From: Nitrospira sp.
GTDB taxonomy: Bacteria; Nitrospirota; Nitrospiria; Nitrospirales; Nitrospiraceae
Direction of reading: 5' to 3'
Assembly (NCBI GenBank): GCA_031315995.1
Contig: JALDRG010000021.1
Coordinates: 1 to 46,827 of the forward strand
DNA length: 46,827 nucleotides
Positions 15,776 through 24,541 of the stretch are shown in pieces; position 1 is the stretch's first letter, and the number at the start of each line of letters is the position of its first letter. The notes beneath the pieces were generated by a model. The model was not told the DNA's origin. It ran no database searches and saw only the letters and a list, made by a program, of their open reading frames with translations. Both the position numbers and the translations under genes were made by a program.

Positions 15776-17686
15776 ATGGACATTCACAACAACGGAATGA
15801 CACGGCGCGTCTGGCTGCACCACGCTGGAACGTTGGGACTGTTGGCCGCAATGGAACGACTCGTGCCTTCCTCGGCCTGGGCCAGCGCGTGGCAGGGGAT
15901 GACGTACCCTTCCCAGTTGAGCGGACCGGTCATTGATTTGACCATCGCGGAGACTCCGTTTCGCCTGGACGACCGAACTGCACCTGCCATCACGATCAAT
16001 GGGACCCTACCAGGCCCGGTGATCCGGCTGAAAGAAGGGCAAGAGGCGACGCTACGCGTCACGAACCGTTTACATGAAGACACCTCCATTCACTGGCATG
16101 GATTGCTGCTGCCGCCCGAGATGGATGGCGTGCCGGGCGTGAGCTTCGCCGGCATCCAGCCGGGCACCACCTTTACGTATCAGTTCCCGGTGCGCCAGAG
16201 CGGCACCTATTGGTGCCATAGTCACTCAGGCGTCCAAGAGCTCGTGGGCCTGTACGCGCCGATGATCATCGACCCGATTGAGCCGGAGCCGTTTCGCTAC
16301 GACCGTGAGTATGTGGTGATGCTGTCGGATTGGAGTTTTGAATCACCCGAAACCCTGCTCTCCAATCTCAAAAAACAGGGGGGCTACTATAATTTCCAGA
16401 AACGTACATCGGGTGAGTTCTTGACCGACGTGAGCCGCCTGGGCTTCTGGCCGGCGCTCCAGAACTATTTGATGTGGGATCAAATGCGGATGGACCCGAC
16501 CGACTTCGCGGACATCACGGGTTATGCCTACACCTATTTAATGAACGGCTTGTCGCCTGCCGGCAACTGGATTGGGCTATGTCGTCCTGGTGAGCGGGTG
16601 CGTCTGCGTTTCATCGTCGCAGCGGCCATGACCATCTTCGACGTACGTATCCCGGGTCTCACCATGACGGTGGTGCAGGCCGATGGGCAGAATGTCCAAC
16701 CCGTCGTGGTGGATGAAATTCGCATGGGACCGGCGGAGACCTATGATGTGCTCGTCGAACTTGTCGAGGATCGCGCCTACACCATCTTCGCCGAGACCAT
16801 GGACCGCAGCGGCTACGCGCAGGGCACGCTTGCGCCGCGCGCAGGCATGCGTGCGGAAATCCCTGTACGGCGGTCAAGACCGATTCGCACCATGGAGGAC
16901 ATGGGCATGAGCATGACAGGGATGGAGATGCCAGGCATGAAGGAGAACCCGAATGGAAGTGGCATGAAGATGCCTGGTATGGCACCGTCCAGCGACATGC
17001 CGAGCATGAAACCGTCTGACGACACTCCGAACAGGGAACACTTGGAGCATGGTTCGGGATTGCAGCATAGGTCGGGTCTGGAGAATATGCCCGATATGGG
17101 TACGAGCGATCCACGCCGGTCAACTATTCCCGGCATCGAACCGGTCAAGCATGGCCCCGACGATCACGGCACCGGCAATCAAGCAGTCGCCGAGTATTCG
17201 CAGAACCGCATGCAGGAACCAGGGAGAGGATTAGAAGACAGCAACCGGCGAGTACTGCTCTACACCGACTTGAAAAGCCTTGCGCCCTACCCAGACCAGC
17301 GGGAGCCGGAGCGCGAGATTGAACTCCATCTCACAGGCCACATGGAGCGGTACATGTGGTCGTTCGACGGCAAGAAGTATTCAGAAGCCAAAGATCCCAT
17401 TCGCTTTCGTTACGGCGAGCGGCTGCGCTTCACCTTCGTGAACGATACGATGATGGAGCATCCCCTGCACCTGCACGGGATGTGGATGCACCTGGAAAAC
17501 GGCACGGGTGCCTACCTGCCGCGTAAGCACACGGTCCTGGTCAAACCCGCCGAGCGTGTCTCCGTCGCGATCACCGCGGACGCACCGGGGCGGTGGGCGT
17601 TTCACTGCCATCTGCTCCTCCATATGGAAGCCGGAATGTTCCGTGTCGTCGAAGTGTTTGACCACGAACGGGGGATGCACTCATGA
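15776..17686 (+). CDS. copA: CopA-type periplasmic multicopper oxidase
   Basis: 636 residues from the ATG at 15776 (GGAAAGGAGCG upstream). The N-terminus TRRVWLHHAGTLGLLAAM resembles a twin-arginine signal, as expected for folded copper enzymes exported by Tat. Four copper-binding blocks are intact: HWHG at about residue 106, WCHSHSG at about 146, HPLHLHGM at about 562 and HCHLLLHMEAGM at about 609. A Met-rich insert (about 372-412, repeats such as GMSMTGMEMPGMK) is typical of CopA/PcoA and is thought to bind Cu(I). It probably oxidises periplasmic Cu(I) to Cu(II). Here CopA means the Pseudomonas-type oxidase, not the ATPase. It overlaps the copB gene by four bases (ATGA). Confidence 0.92.
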   Translation: MDIHNNGMTRRVWLHHAGTLGLLAAMERLVPSSAWASAWQGMTYPSQLSGPVIDLTIAETPFRLDDRTAPAITINGTLPGPVIRLKEGQEATLRVTNRLHEDTSIHWHGLLLPPEMDGVPGVSFAGIQPGTTFTYQFPVRQSGTYWCHSHSGVQELVGLYAPMIIDPIEPEPFRYDREYVVMLSDWSFESPETLLSNLKKQGGYYNFQKRTSGEFLTDVSRLGFWPALQNYLMWDQMRMDPTDFADITGYAYTYLMNGLSPAGNWIGLCRPGERVRLRFIVAAAMTIFDVRIPGLTMTVVQADGQNVQPVVVDEIRMGPAETYDVLVELVEDRAYTIFAETMDRSGYAQGTLAPRAGMRAEIPVRRSRPIRTMEDMGMSMTGMEMPGMKENPNGSGMKMPGMAPSSDMPSMKPSDDTPNREHLEHGSGLQHRSGLENMPDMGTSDPRRSTIPGIEPVKHGPDDHGTGNQAVAEYSQNRMQEPGRGLEDSNRRVLLYTDLKSLAPYPDQREPEREIELHLTGHMERYMWSFDGKKYSEAKDPIRFRYGERLRFTFVNDTMMEHPLHLHGMWMHLENGTGAYLPRKHTVLVKPAERVSVAITADAPGRWAFHCHLLLHMEAGMFRVVEVFDHERGMHS

Positions 17687-18612
17687 GCATTTCTCTGCGA
17701 ACCGTCCTTGCCCCAGCTCTGGTCTGCCTCTTAAACGCCGGAATCGGCGTGCCGTTGTCGCTTGCGCAACTCACGCTCGGGCCACCGCCTCCGCTCAAAT
17801 CCATGCTGACGGACACGTCCACGGCAGCGAGGCCATTCGCGAGTACGGCCACTCCCATTGCGTCTGTCCTCGCCGGTTCTTCCGCAAGACAGGAAGGCCC
17901 ACCGTCTAAATTTCCGGTGCCAGAGACCTGGCCTGCTCCCGTCAACGATCAGGAACATCGTCTATTCACGCTCATCGACGTGCTCGAGTATCGCCCTAAA
18001 ACCGGTGGTGGAGGCGGATCTGCGAGCGACTATCGTTGGGACATCGAGGGGTGGTATGGCGGAGATTACAACCGACTCTGGTTCAAGAGCGAAGGACAGC
18101 AGGATTCGGCCTTCAAAGCGGACTACGACGTGGACTTCCAATTGCTCTATGGGCGGTTCATTCAAAAATATTACGATTTTCAGATCGGCCCACGCGTCGA
18201 GACGCAATCATTTCGGGGCCGCAATGTCACGCGGGGGTTTGCCTCGATCGGGATCCAGGGACTGGTGCCCTACAGCTACGAACTGGAGGCAAATGTCTTC
18301 ATCGATGAGAAGGGAAATGTCTCCGGACGTCTCACGCTGACTAAAGACCTGCTGTTGACCCAGCGCCTCATCCTCCAGGGTCGTTTCGAAACGAATCTGG
18401 CCGTCCAGCGAGTGGTGGAGTTCACAACCGGTTCGGGACTGAACAATCTGGAGTTCGGCGTCCGTCTCCGCTACGAAATCCGGCGAGAGTTCGCACCGTA
18501 CATCGGTATCTCGCTCGATCGCAGTTTTGGAGAGACGGCCACGCTGGTCCGCCAGGAAGGCGGCGATCCGAGCCAGGTTCGGTTTGTGGCTGGCGTGCGG
18601 GCGTGGTTTTAA
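17683..18612 (+). CDS. copB: CopB-type outer-membrane copper resistance protein
   Basis: 309 residues with a signal peptide (about residues 1-27). The C-terminal about 230 residues match the CopB/PcoB outer-membrane family: LFTLIDVLEYRP, WDIEGWYGGDYNRLWFKSEG, DYDVDFQLLYGRFI, GIQGLVPYSYELEANVFI, LTKDLLLTQRLILQGR and a final ...GVRAWF with a terminal Phe, usual for beta-barrels. The Met/His-rich N-terminal stretch of many CopB proteins is replaced by a Pro/Ser/Ala-rich segment. It starts inside the stop of the multicopper oxidase gene, so the two are translationally coupled. It is thought to work with CopA in sequestering or exporting copper. Confidence 0.88.
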   Translation: MSISLRTVLAPALVCLLNAGIGVPLSLAQLTLGPPPPLKSMLTDTSTAARPFASTATPIASVLAGSSARQEGPPSKFPVPETWPAPVNDQEHRLFTLIDVLEYRPKTGGGGGSASDYRWDIEGWYGGDYNRLWFKSEGQQDSAFKADYDVDFQLLYGRFIQKYYDFQIGPRVETQSFRGRNVTRGFASIGIQGLVPYSYELEANVFIDEKGNVSGRLTLTKDLLLTQRLILQGRFETNLAVQRVVEFTTGSGLNNLEFGVRLRYEIRREFAPYIGISLDRSFGETATLVRQEGGDPSQVRFVAGVRAWF

Positions 18613-18702
18613 CTGGGCCAAGATCAAGCATTTGGCACCATTCATCCCTGTCACTCGGGTGCAATTCTGCTGGGATCGGCACAGAGAGCACGCGTTTTTG
18701 CA

Positions 18703-19104
18703 CTATGATTTCCCCTGTGCGCTCTCGATCGCCCGGTAGACCCCCGCTCCCTCGCCTTTGTCCCCGGCGCGATACAAGAAGTTGCACGCTCCGTTCACGC
18801 GTACGGCGGTCTCGTCCATCCGCCAGCTTCTGCCCACCGGCTGGTGCCGACGACGAAACTGCTGGTCACACGCCGGGGCATACGTGATAACCCACCGGGT
18901 AAGGATCGCATGATCGACGGCCATCCCGTGCTCTGGCCTTAATTCTTCCAACTGGCGGTAACTGATAGGGTCGGCAACGTCCGAGCGCACGCCCCCCAGC
19001 ATGATCTCTTGCTCGACATGACTCCCCTGACAGTCGATCATCGTCCCTCTCCACGACATCACGTTCGACAGAGGAGCAGAGCGGAATGGACTCCGAAAGA
19101 ACAC
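18703..19104 (-). mobile_element. IS6-family transposase fragment
   Basis: On the minus strand a 133-residue frame holds the N-terminal half of an IS6/IS26-type transposase. Recognisable pieces are ISYRQLEELRPEHGMAVDHA, LTRWVITYAP, and WRMDETAVRVNGACNFLYRA, the last containing the first catalytic Asp. The frame then ends, so the remaining DDE residues are missing. The first 30 residues have drifted from the usual pattern. It is inactive. The flanks, 18613-18702 and 19105-19441, contain no other recognisable gene; I could not define terminal inverted repeats by eye. Confidence 0.75.
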
Positions 19105-19441
19105 GTGCGACAGACCCGACCAGCTTCCGTCTGTAGTAGGCGGTCTCCTGTTGTCTCTCCGAACTCCTCACACTATCCTCACCTGAGGCACTTTGCCACG
19201 GAGAGCGATGGACAGATGACCCGAAATGCCTCATTATAACCAGGGGGGGAATGCCGATCGTGTCGGACGGAGTCGGTAATCTTTTGAAATCCAAGATGCT
19301 TCCAAGCAGGCCCGTTCTTGTTCTCGCTGGCATCGCTCATGCGTCGTTAATGGTGAGGCAGGGGGGTACGGCGCTGCCACAGCTCGTAGACACTACCGAA
19401 ATAGAAATCAGTAACGCTGGTTTGAGGGAGTTTTCAGTTTC

Positions 19442-19804
19442 ATGAATTCACACACCCATATACAGCACCTCACTGTAGTGCTGCTTTTCACCTTCTGCCA
19501 GGTGATGGGGATTATGTGTGCGGTACCGGATCTGTCGTTGGCGGACGACATGCCGCAGCTGACTGGAGAGATGAGTCACGCGGCCTGTCCGATGGACGGC
19601 ACGATCATGTGTCCGCCGGCATCCACATCGTCGCCGGAACGTCAGATAAAGAACGAGACGGTGGCGGATGTGTATGCTCCTCCGATACTCGTCAGTGGTG
19701 CCACGACTCCGGTCAGTCCCTCAGCCCAGCCCATTTGGTCTGTGAGTCGCGCCTATTTCATTGTGCCCATCTCTACAGCTTCTTCCTCAGTCCTCCGGAT
19801 CTGA
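19442..19804 (+). CDS. small exported CPMDG-motif protein, copy 2
   Basis: 120 residues, paralogue of 162-521. A hydrophobic N-terminus (about residues 8-30) is followed by HAACPMDGTIMCPPAS, SSPERQ, VSGATTPVSPSAQP and the same C-terminus SSSVLRI. The two copies differ mainly in the first 12 residues and at scattered positions, yet the Cys/Met/His motif is fully kept, which suggests selection. Bases downstream (about 19805-19880) also resemble those after copy 1, so the duplication covered more than the gene. Here no cusC follows. Function unknown; a periplasmic metal-binding role is inferred from motif and setting. Confidence 0.6.
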   Translation: MNSHTHIQHLTVVLLFTFCQVMGIMCAVPDLSLADDMPQLTGEMSHAACPMDGTIMCPPASTSSPERQIKNETVADVYAPPILVSGATTPVSPSAQPIWSVSRAYFIVPISTASSSVLRI

Positions 19805-20055
19805 TTCCGCACCTCTCGTGCATTCCACGCGCTGCTCGGCTGTGTCGGCTGAGCGGACGTTGATCCATTTTTCACCTTTGTCTGGAGATGTCACCATGAG
19901 GCCATCTGTGGCTCTCTCTCGTAATGGGCGTTGGTTTCCATTGTCGTCTTCCCACTTGAGGATCATGTGATTCGGCTCCGCTCGATCGCCCAGCTGACGC
20001 GGGTCTGTTTCGATCGATATGTTGTGCCTTGTTGTCCACGGGAGTTGACTCCAGC
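19805..20055 (+). other. gene-poor stretch with duplicated downstream sequence
   Basis: The first part resembles the region after the first CPMDG gene (521-614). At the position where the cusC relic starts on the left, a TCTGGAGATGTCACC is followed by a 24-codon frame (19896-19970) that matches nothing I know. It is probably a decayed gene start. Confidence 0.35.
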
Positions 20056-23000
20056 ATGACTTGCCTCTGTCCCATCATCACACTCTCTCCGCGGGACTAT
20101 GACGCGGTGTTGTTCGATCTCGATGGGGTGCTGACCAGGACGGCGAGCGTACATGCCTCGGCCTGGAAAAAACTGTTCGACAGGTTTCTCGAACAGCGCG
20201 CCACTCAGGCAGGTGAGTCGTTCGTCCCTTTTGATCTCAGCACCGACTACTCGCGCTACGTCGATGGCAAGCTGCGTTACGACGGCGTGGCAGCCTTCCT
20301 CCAGTCACGTGGGATCGCATTGCCGTTGGGGACACCCGAAGACGGCCCCGACGTGCACAGCGTGCGGGCGTTGGGCAATCGAAAAGACCGATATTTCCTG
20401 CAGTACCTGGAGCAGCACGGCGTCGAACCCTATGAGGCGGCAATTGCGCTGGTACGTAAACTCCGGGCGCAGGAGATCAAGACCGCTGTCGTGTCCTCCA
20501 GCAACAACTGCGCCGCGGTGCTCAAGGCGGCAGGAATCGCGCAGTTGTTCGACGCGCGAGTGGACGGAACAGACATCACCCGGCTCACACTCAAGGGGAA
20601 GCCGGCACCGGATGCGTTTCTGGAGGCGGCACGGCGCATCGGGGCAGAGCCTTCGCGTATCGTTGTCGTGGAAGACGCGATCGCCGGCGTCGAGGCCGGG
20701 CGCGCCGGCCGGTTCGGCTGCGTCATCGGCGTCGATCGCCGCGGGCAGGCGCAGGCGCTTCGTGATGCCGGCGCCGATGTCGTGGTGACCAATCTGGCGC
20801 AAGTCCGCGTGGCAGTGGAACCGGCTTCCGCGTGGTCACTGGTGTTTGAGGGGTTCGATCCGGCGCAAGAGGGTATTCGCGAAGCCTTGTGCACTCTGGG
20901 AAATGGCTACTTCGCGACGCGGGGTGCCGCCGCCTGGTCGGTGGCGGATGACATCCACTATCCGGGGACCTACCTCGCCGGCGGCTACAACCGGTTGCGT
21001 ACCGACATCGCTGGCCGGGTGGTTGAGAACGAGGATCTCGTCAATTTTCCCAACTGGCTCGCACTCGAGGTTCGCATCGCTGGGCAGGACTGGTTCGACG
21101 TGCGAACCACCACGCTCCTGTCATACCGCCAGGAACTCGATCTGCGGTGCGGCATGCTGTTGCGAAGCATGAGCTTCGAGGACGGCCAGGGGCGGCGCAG
21201 CACACTCAAGGAGCGACGCCTAGTCTCGATGGGTAGCATGCATCTGGGCGCGCTGGAACTGACGCTAACCGCCGACAATTGGTCGGCCGGCGTGACGGTG
21301 CGCTCGGCGATCGACGGGCGCATCGTCAACGCAGGCGCGAAGTTGTACCGCACGTTCAACAACCAGCACCTGGAGCCGCTGGCGGGCAAGATCGTTGGCG
21401 AGGATGGCGTGCATCTGCTGGTCCGCACCAATCAGTCGCATATTCACGTCGCGCAGGCAGCGCGAACGCGAGGGTTCCTCGACGGACAGCCGCTCCACGT
21501 CCGACGCCGGATCATCGAGGAACCGGGATACGTCGGGGAAGAATTCACCATCGACGTCAAACAAGGCGAGACGCTGGGGGTGGAGAAGCTGGTCTCCTTC
21601 TATACGTCACGCGATCACGCCATTTCGGAGTGCGGGCTGGAGGCGCGTAAGGCCATTACTCGGGCGGGTCGCTTCGATGCCGTGATGGGCAATCATGGGC
21701 GTGCCTGGAAGCACCTGTGGCGCCGTTTCGACGTGCATGTCCAGCCCGCCGATCCTGGGTTTAAGTTGAACGTGCCGATGCTGCTTCGGTTGAACATGTT
21801 TCACCTCCTGCAAGCCGTCTCGCCCAACTCCATCGGACTCGATATCGGTGTGCCCGCGCGAGGTTGGACCGGAGAAGCCTATCAGGGTCATATCTTCTGG
21901 GATGAACTGTTCATCTTCCCGTTTTTCAACTATCGCATGCCCGAAATCACCCGATCGCTGCTGATGTATCGCTTCCGTCGCCTGGGCGAGGCGCGTGCGG
22001 CCGCCGCGGTTGCCGGATACAAGGGAGCGATGTTCCCCTGGCAAAGTGGCAGCGATGGTCAGGAAGAAACGCAAGCGCTCAACCTCAACCCACGCTCGCA
22101 GCGCTGGGTGCCCGACAACTCCTACCTGCAGCGCCACGTAGGCAGCGCCATTGCTTATAACGTCTGGCAATATTACCAAGTCACACACGATATCGAGTTT
22201 CTACAGTTCTACGGCGCCGAACTGATCCTCGAGATCGCTTGTTTCTGGTCAAGCATCGCGAGCTTTAATCACGAACGTGGGCGTTATGAGATCCACGGCG
22301 TGATGGGTCCGGACGAGTTCCATGACAGCTATCCGGATTCCGCAACACCCGGCCTCAACAACAACGCCTATACCAACATCATGGCCGTGTGGGTGCTGTG
22401 CCGGGCGTTGGAGGTACTCGATCTGCTGTCCGACGTGCGCCGCGCCGAACTCACGACACAAATGGGGTTGTCGAAGGAAGAACTCACCCGCTGGGAGGAC
22501 ATCAGCCGTAGGATGTATCTGCCATTTCATGATGACGGAATCATCAGTCAGTTCGAAGGGTATGAAACCTTGCGCGAATTCGATTGGGAGGACTATCAAG
22601 CGCGGTACGAGAACATTCAGCGGCTCGACCTCATTCTCGAGGCGGAGCATGACAGCCCCAATCATTACAAGCTTGCCAAACAAGCCGACGTGCTCATGTT
22701 GTTTTACCTGTTTTCCGCCGAGGAACTGGGCGAACTGTTCGCCCGGCTGGACTATCCGTTCGAATATCAAACGATTCCTCGCAACGTCGCCTATTACGCC
22801 AGCCGCTTATCTCACGGCTCCACGCTGTGCCGTGTGGTGTGTGCCTGGGTGCTGGCCCGCTCCGACCGGCCGCGCGCCATGAACCTCTTTGCCGAGGCGC
22901 TGCAGAGCGATGTGAACGATATTCAACAGGGCACCACTGCGGAGGGTATCCACCTCGGCGCGATGGCCGGAACGGTCGATCTGGTGCTGCGCGTCTCGAC

Positions 23001-23253
23001 GGGGATTGAGGTACGAGGCGACGTGCTGCGACTGAATCCGGAATTACCGCGAGAGATGGAGCGCCTGGACCTGCGTATCCGCTATCGGGGGCATGCACTT
23101 GATCTGCGGCTGACGCGTGACTCGCTCACGGTCCGTGGGCGTGACGGGGCGGCGAGGCCGATCGCCTTGTGCGTCGACGGGACGGTCTGCGAATTCGTCA
23201 GCGGAACGACCCGCGTGTTTCGACTGAAGGACGAGGCAGCAGATGGTGGATAA
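20056..23253 (+). CDS. beta-phosphoglucomutase / GH65 disaccharide phosphorylase fusion
   Basis: 1065 residues from the ATG at 20056; a TTG at 20029 is in frame but has no better support. Residues about 10-250 are a HAD-family beta-phosphoglucomutase (VLFDLDGVLTRTASVHASAW with the nucleophile Asp, SSSNN, GKPAPDAFLEAA, VVEDAIAGVEAG). The rest is a GH65 phosphorylase of the maltose/trehalose/kojibiose type, with EGIREALCTLGNGYFATRGA at its start and the catalytic Glu in HGVMGPDEFH at about residue 753. GH65 releases beta-glucose 1-phosphate, which beta-phosphoglucomutase turns into glucose 6-phosphate, so the fusion couples successive steps. No signal peptide: cytoplasmic. The glucose 6-phosphate would feed the zwf/gnd pair. 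The exact disaccharide cannot be told. Confidence 0.9.
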   Translation: MTCLCPIITLSPRDYDAVLFDLDGVLTRTASVHASAWKKLFDRFLEQRATQAGESFVPFDLSTDYSRYVDGKLRYDGVAAFLQSRGIALPLGTPEDGPDVHSVRALGNRKDRYFLQYLEQHGVEPYEAAIALVRKLRAQEIKTAVVSSSNNCAAVLKAAGIAQLFDARVDGTDITRLTLKGKPAPDAFLEAARRIGAEPSRIVVVEDAIAGVEAGRAGRFGCVIGVDRRGQAQALRDAGADVVVTNLAQVRVAVEPASAWSLVFEGFDPAQEGIREALCTLGNGYFATRGAAAWSVADDIHYPGTYLAGGYNRLRTDIAGRVVENEDLVNFPNWLALEVRIAGQDWFDVRTTTLLSYRQELDLRCGMLLRSMSFEDGQGRRSTLKERRLVSMGSMHLGALELTLTADNWSAGVTVRSAIDGRIVNAGAKLYRTFNNQHLEPLAGKIVGEDGVHLLVRTNQSHIHVAQAARTRGFLDGQPLHVRRRIIEEPGYVGEEFTIDVKQGETLGVEKLVSFYTSRDHAISECGLEARKAITRAGRFDAVMGNHGRAWKHLWRRFDVHVQPADPGFKLNVPMLLRLNMFHLLQAVSPNSIGLDIGVPARGWTGEAYQGHIFWDELFIFPFFNYRMPEITRSLLMYRFRRLGEARAAAAVAGYKGAMFPWQSGSDGQEETQALNLNPRSQRWVPDNSYLQRHVGSAIAYNVWQYYQVTHDIEFLQFYGAELILEIACFWSSIASFNHERGRYEIHGVMGPDEFHDSYPDSATPGLNNNAYTNIMAVWVLCRALEVLDLLSDVRRAELTTQMGLSKEELTRWEDISRRMYLPFHDDGIISQFEGYETLREFDWEDYQARYENIQRLDLILEAEHDSPNHYKLAKQADVLMLFYLFSAEELGELFARLDYPFEYQTIPRNVAYYASRLSHGSTLCRVVCAWVLARSDRPRAMNLFAEALQSDVNDIQQGTTAEGIHLGAMAGTVDLVLRVSTGIEVRGDVLRLNPELPREMERLDLRIRYRGHALDLRLTRDSLTVRGRDGAARPIALCVDGTVCEFVSGTTRVFRLKDEAADGG

Positions 23254-23350
23254 ATTGTCGAAAAGGACCACGCCGACGAACGCGCTGGCGGCTACGTCAC
23301 ATGACACGGCTGCCTCCGATCACGATCTGGATGGCCCAGTGGTGGGCTGA
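23243..23350 (+). CDS. short hypothetical ORF overlapping the GH65 gene end
   Basis: 35-residue frame starting 11 bases before the end of the GH65 gene (MVDKLSKRTTPTNALAAT). Low complexity, no recognised family and no convincing ribosome binding site beyond coding bases. It may be chance. Confidence 0.2.
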   Translation: MVDKLSKRTTPTNALAATSHDTAASDHDLDGPVVG

Positions 23351-23377
23351 TCGTAGCGTAACGAAAGGGGCTTTCTG

Positions 23378-23488
23378 ATGAACCATTCAGATGGATGGAT
23401 GGGCCGCGGGATGTGGGTCTGGACAGTGGTTGGCGTTCTGATGGTGGTCCTATTGGTCGTCCTGATTAACACACTCACGAAGCAATAG
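23378..23488 (+). CDS. small single-span membrane protein
   Basis: 36 residues: MNHSDGWMGRGMWVWT, then an uninterrupted hydrophobic segment ending LINTLTKQ. AAAGGGGC lies about 7 bases before the ATG. Very short membrane proteins with this His/Gly/Trp/Met-rich start and one span are familiar beside copper ATPases and CusCBA genes, though I cannot give a family name. The Met, His and Trp in the N-terminus could touch metal. It is likely a real gene given the composition and start signal. Confidence 0.5.
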   Translation: MNHSDGWMGRGMWVWTVVGVLMVVLLVVLINTLTKQ

Positions 23489-23544
23489 TCCGATGATCGG
23501 TGCTCCTACCAAGTGAAGGGTTAACCGGGAAAGAAGGCCAGGCA

Positions 23545-23811
23545 ATGAACGAACACGAACACATAGGCAAAGACGAACCGGCAACAACGCCGACCCAGGA
23601 TGAGGTGGCCAGGAATGTCTATGCCCTCTATCTGAAGAAAAGCCGTCTCCAAGAAAATGCCGAACAAAACTGGTTAGAGGAAAGGCCCAGCGGTGCTGAT
23701 GTCGGCGAGCACGGTGATCGTGGCCATCAATGCGCGACTGCTGAGACTGGCGAAATGACCAAGTGGTTGGAGAACGGAACAAGAATTGCGATGAACACGA
23801 CACAAAGGTGA
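23545..23811 (+). CDS. DUF2934-related small protein, degraded
   Basis: 88 residues. The first 50 (MNEHEHIGKDEPATTPTQDE, then VARNVYALYLKKSRLQENAE, QNWLEE) match the N-terminus of the ATPase at 30781 ([41 protein letters not shown]) closely. This is the DUF2934 pattern, slightly eroded here. The C-terminal 35 residues are unrelated and low-complexity. It is either a stand-alone sibling of the ATPase's domain or the relic of a second fused gene whose ATPase part is lost. GGAAAGAAGG lies upstream of the ATG. Confidence 0.5.
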   Translation: MNEHEHIGKDEPATTPTQDEVARNVYALYLKKSRLQENAEQNWLEERPSGADVGEHGDRGHQCATAETGEMTKWLENGTRIAMNTTQR

Positions 23812-23816
23812 AAACC

Positions 23817-23918
23817 ATGATTAACAAGACAGTGACAACAAGAAGGACGTATCACCAACGGGAGAAAATACGGGCTGAAACCGGTCCATCAACCTTTTGG
23901 AATCAGCAAAGGAGCTAG
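23817..23918 (+). CDS. tiny ORF before lemA
   Basis: 33-residue basic frame (MINKTVTTRRTYHQ) between the DUF2934-like gene and lemA, ending 6 bases before the lemA ATG. Its last codons contain the AAAGGAG that serves as the likely lemA ribosome binding site. No family; it may be only leader sequence. Confidence 0.2.
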   Translation: MINKTVTTRRTYHQREKIRAETGPSTFWNQQRS

Positions 23919-23924
23919 AATTCT

Positions 23925-24527
23925 ATGGATCCACTACTGTTCGTCATCATCGTGCTGGCTGTGCTGGCATCGGTGGCCGTGATGGTGGTTGTCGGCATGT
24001 ACAACAGACTCGTCGCGCTGCGCAACCGGTTCAAAAACGCCTACGCGCAAATCGATGTGCAGCTCAAGCGGCGCTACGACCTGATTCCGAATCTGGTCGA
24101 GACCACCAAGGGCTACCTCCAACACGAACGTGGCACGCTCGAAGCCGTCATCGCGGCGCGCAATGCCGCGGCGTCCGCCAACACAGGCGCCGCCGCCAAT
24201 CCCGGTGACCCCGCCGCGATGAAGCAACTCGCCAGCGCCGAAGGCGCGCTCGCCGGCACCCTCGGTCGACTGTTTGCGCTCTCCGAGGCGTATCCCGATC
24301 TCAAAGCGAACACGACCATGCTGAGCCTGATGGAAGAACTGACCTCGACGGAGAACAAAGTCTCATTCTCCCGGCAGGCGTATAACGATTCGGTAATGGT
24401 TTACAACACGCAACGGGAAGTGTTTCCCAGCAGCCTCATCGCCGGCACGTTTGACTTCACCGCCGCCGAGCTGTTCGCCATCGAGAATCCGGAGCAACGC
24501 GAGGCGACGAAGGTGTCGTTCCCTTGA
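23925..24527 (+). CDS. lemA: LemA family membrane protein
   Basis: 200 residues. One N-terminal transmembrane segment (about 4-24) is followed by the LemA signature: VALRNRFKNAYAQIDVQLKR, YDLIPNLVETTKGYL, then LSEAYPDLKANTTMLSLMEEL and YNDSVMVYNTQREVFPS. The extracytoplasmic part is predicted to be a helical bundle. The biochemical role is unsettled; in many bacteria LemA is encoded beside an M48 (HtpX-like) protease, as here, and the pair is tied to envelope stress. The stop overlaps the region of the protease start, so they are co-translated. Length is normal for the family. Confidence 0.9.
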   Translation: MDPLLFVIIVLAVLASVAVMVVVGMYNRLVALRNRFKNAYAQIDVQLKRRYDLIPNLVETTKGYLQHERGTLEAVIAARNAAASANTGAAANPGDPAAMKQLASAEGALAGTLGRLFALSEAYPDLKANTTMLSLMEELTSTENKVSFSRQAYNDSVMVYNTQREVFPSSLIAGTFDFTAAELFAIENPEQREATKVSFP

Positions 24528-24541
24528 TGAAGGGTGAGCTC

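Noticed and set aside
19251..19445. 64-codon frame overlapping the start of the second CPMDG gene by ATGA
   Set aside because: No ribosome binding site, no recognised pattern, and it begins in IS-derived DNA; the overlap alone is weak support.
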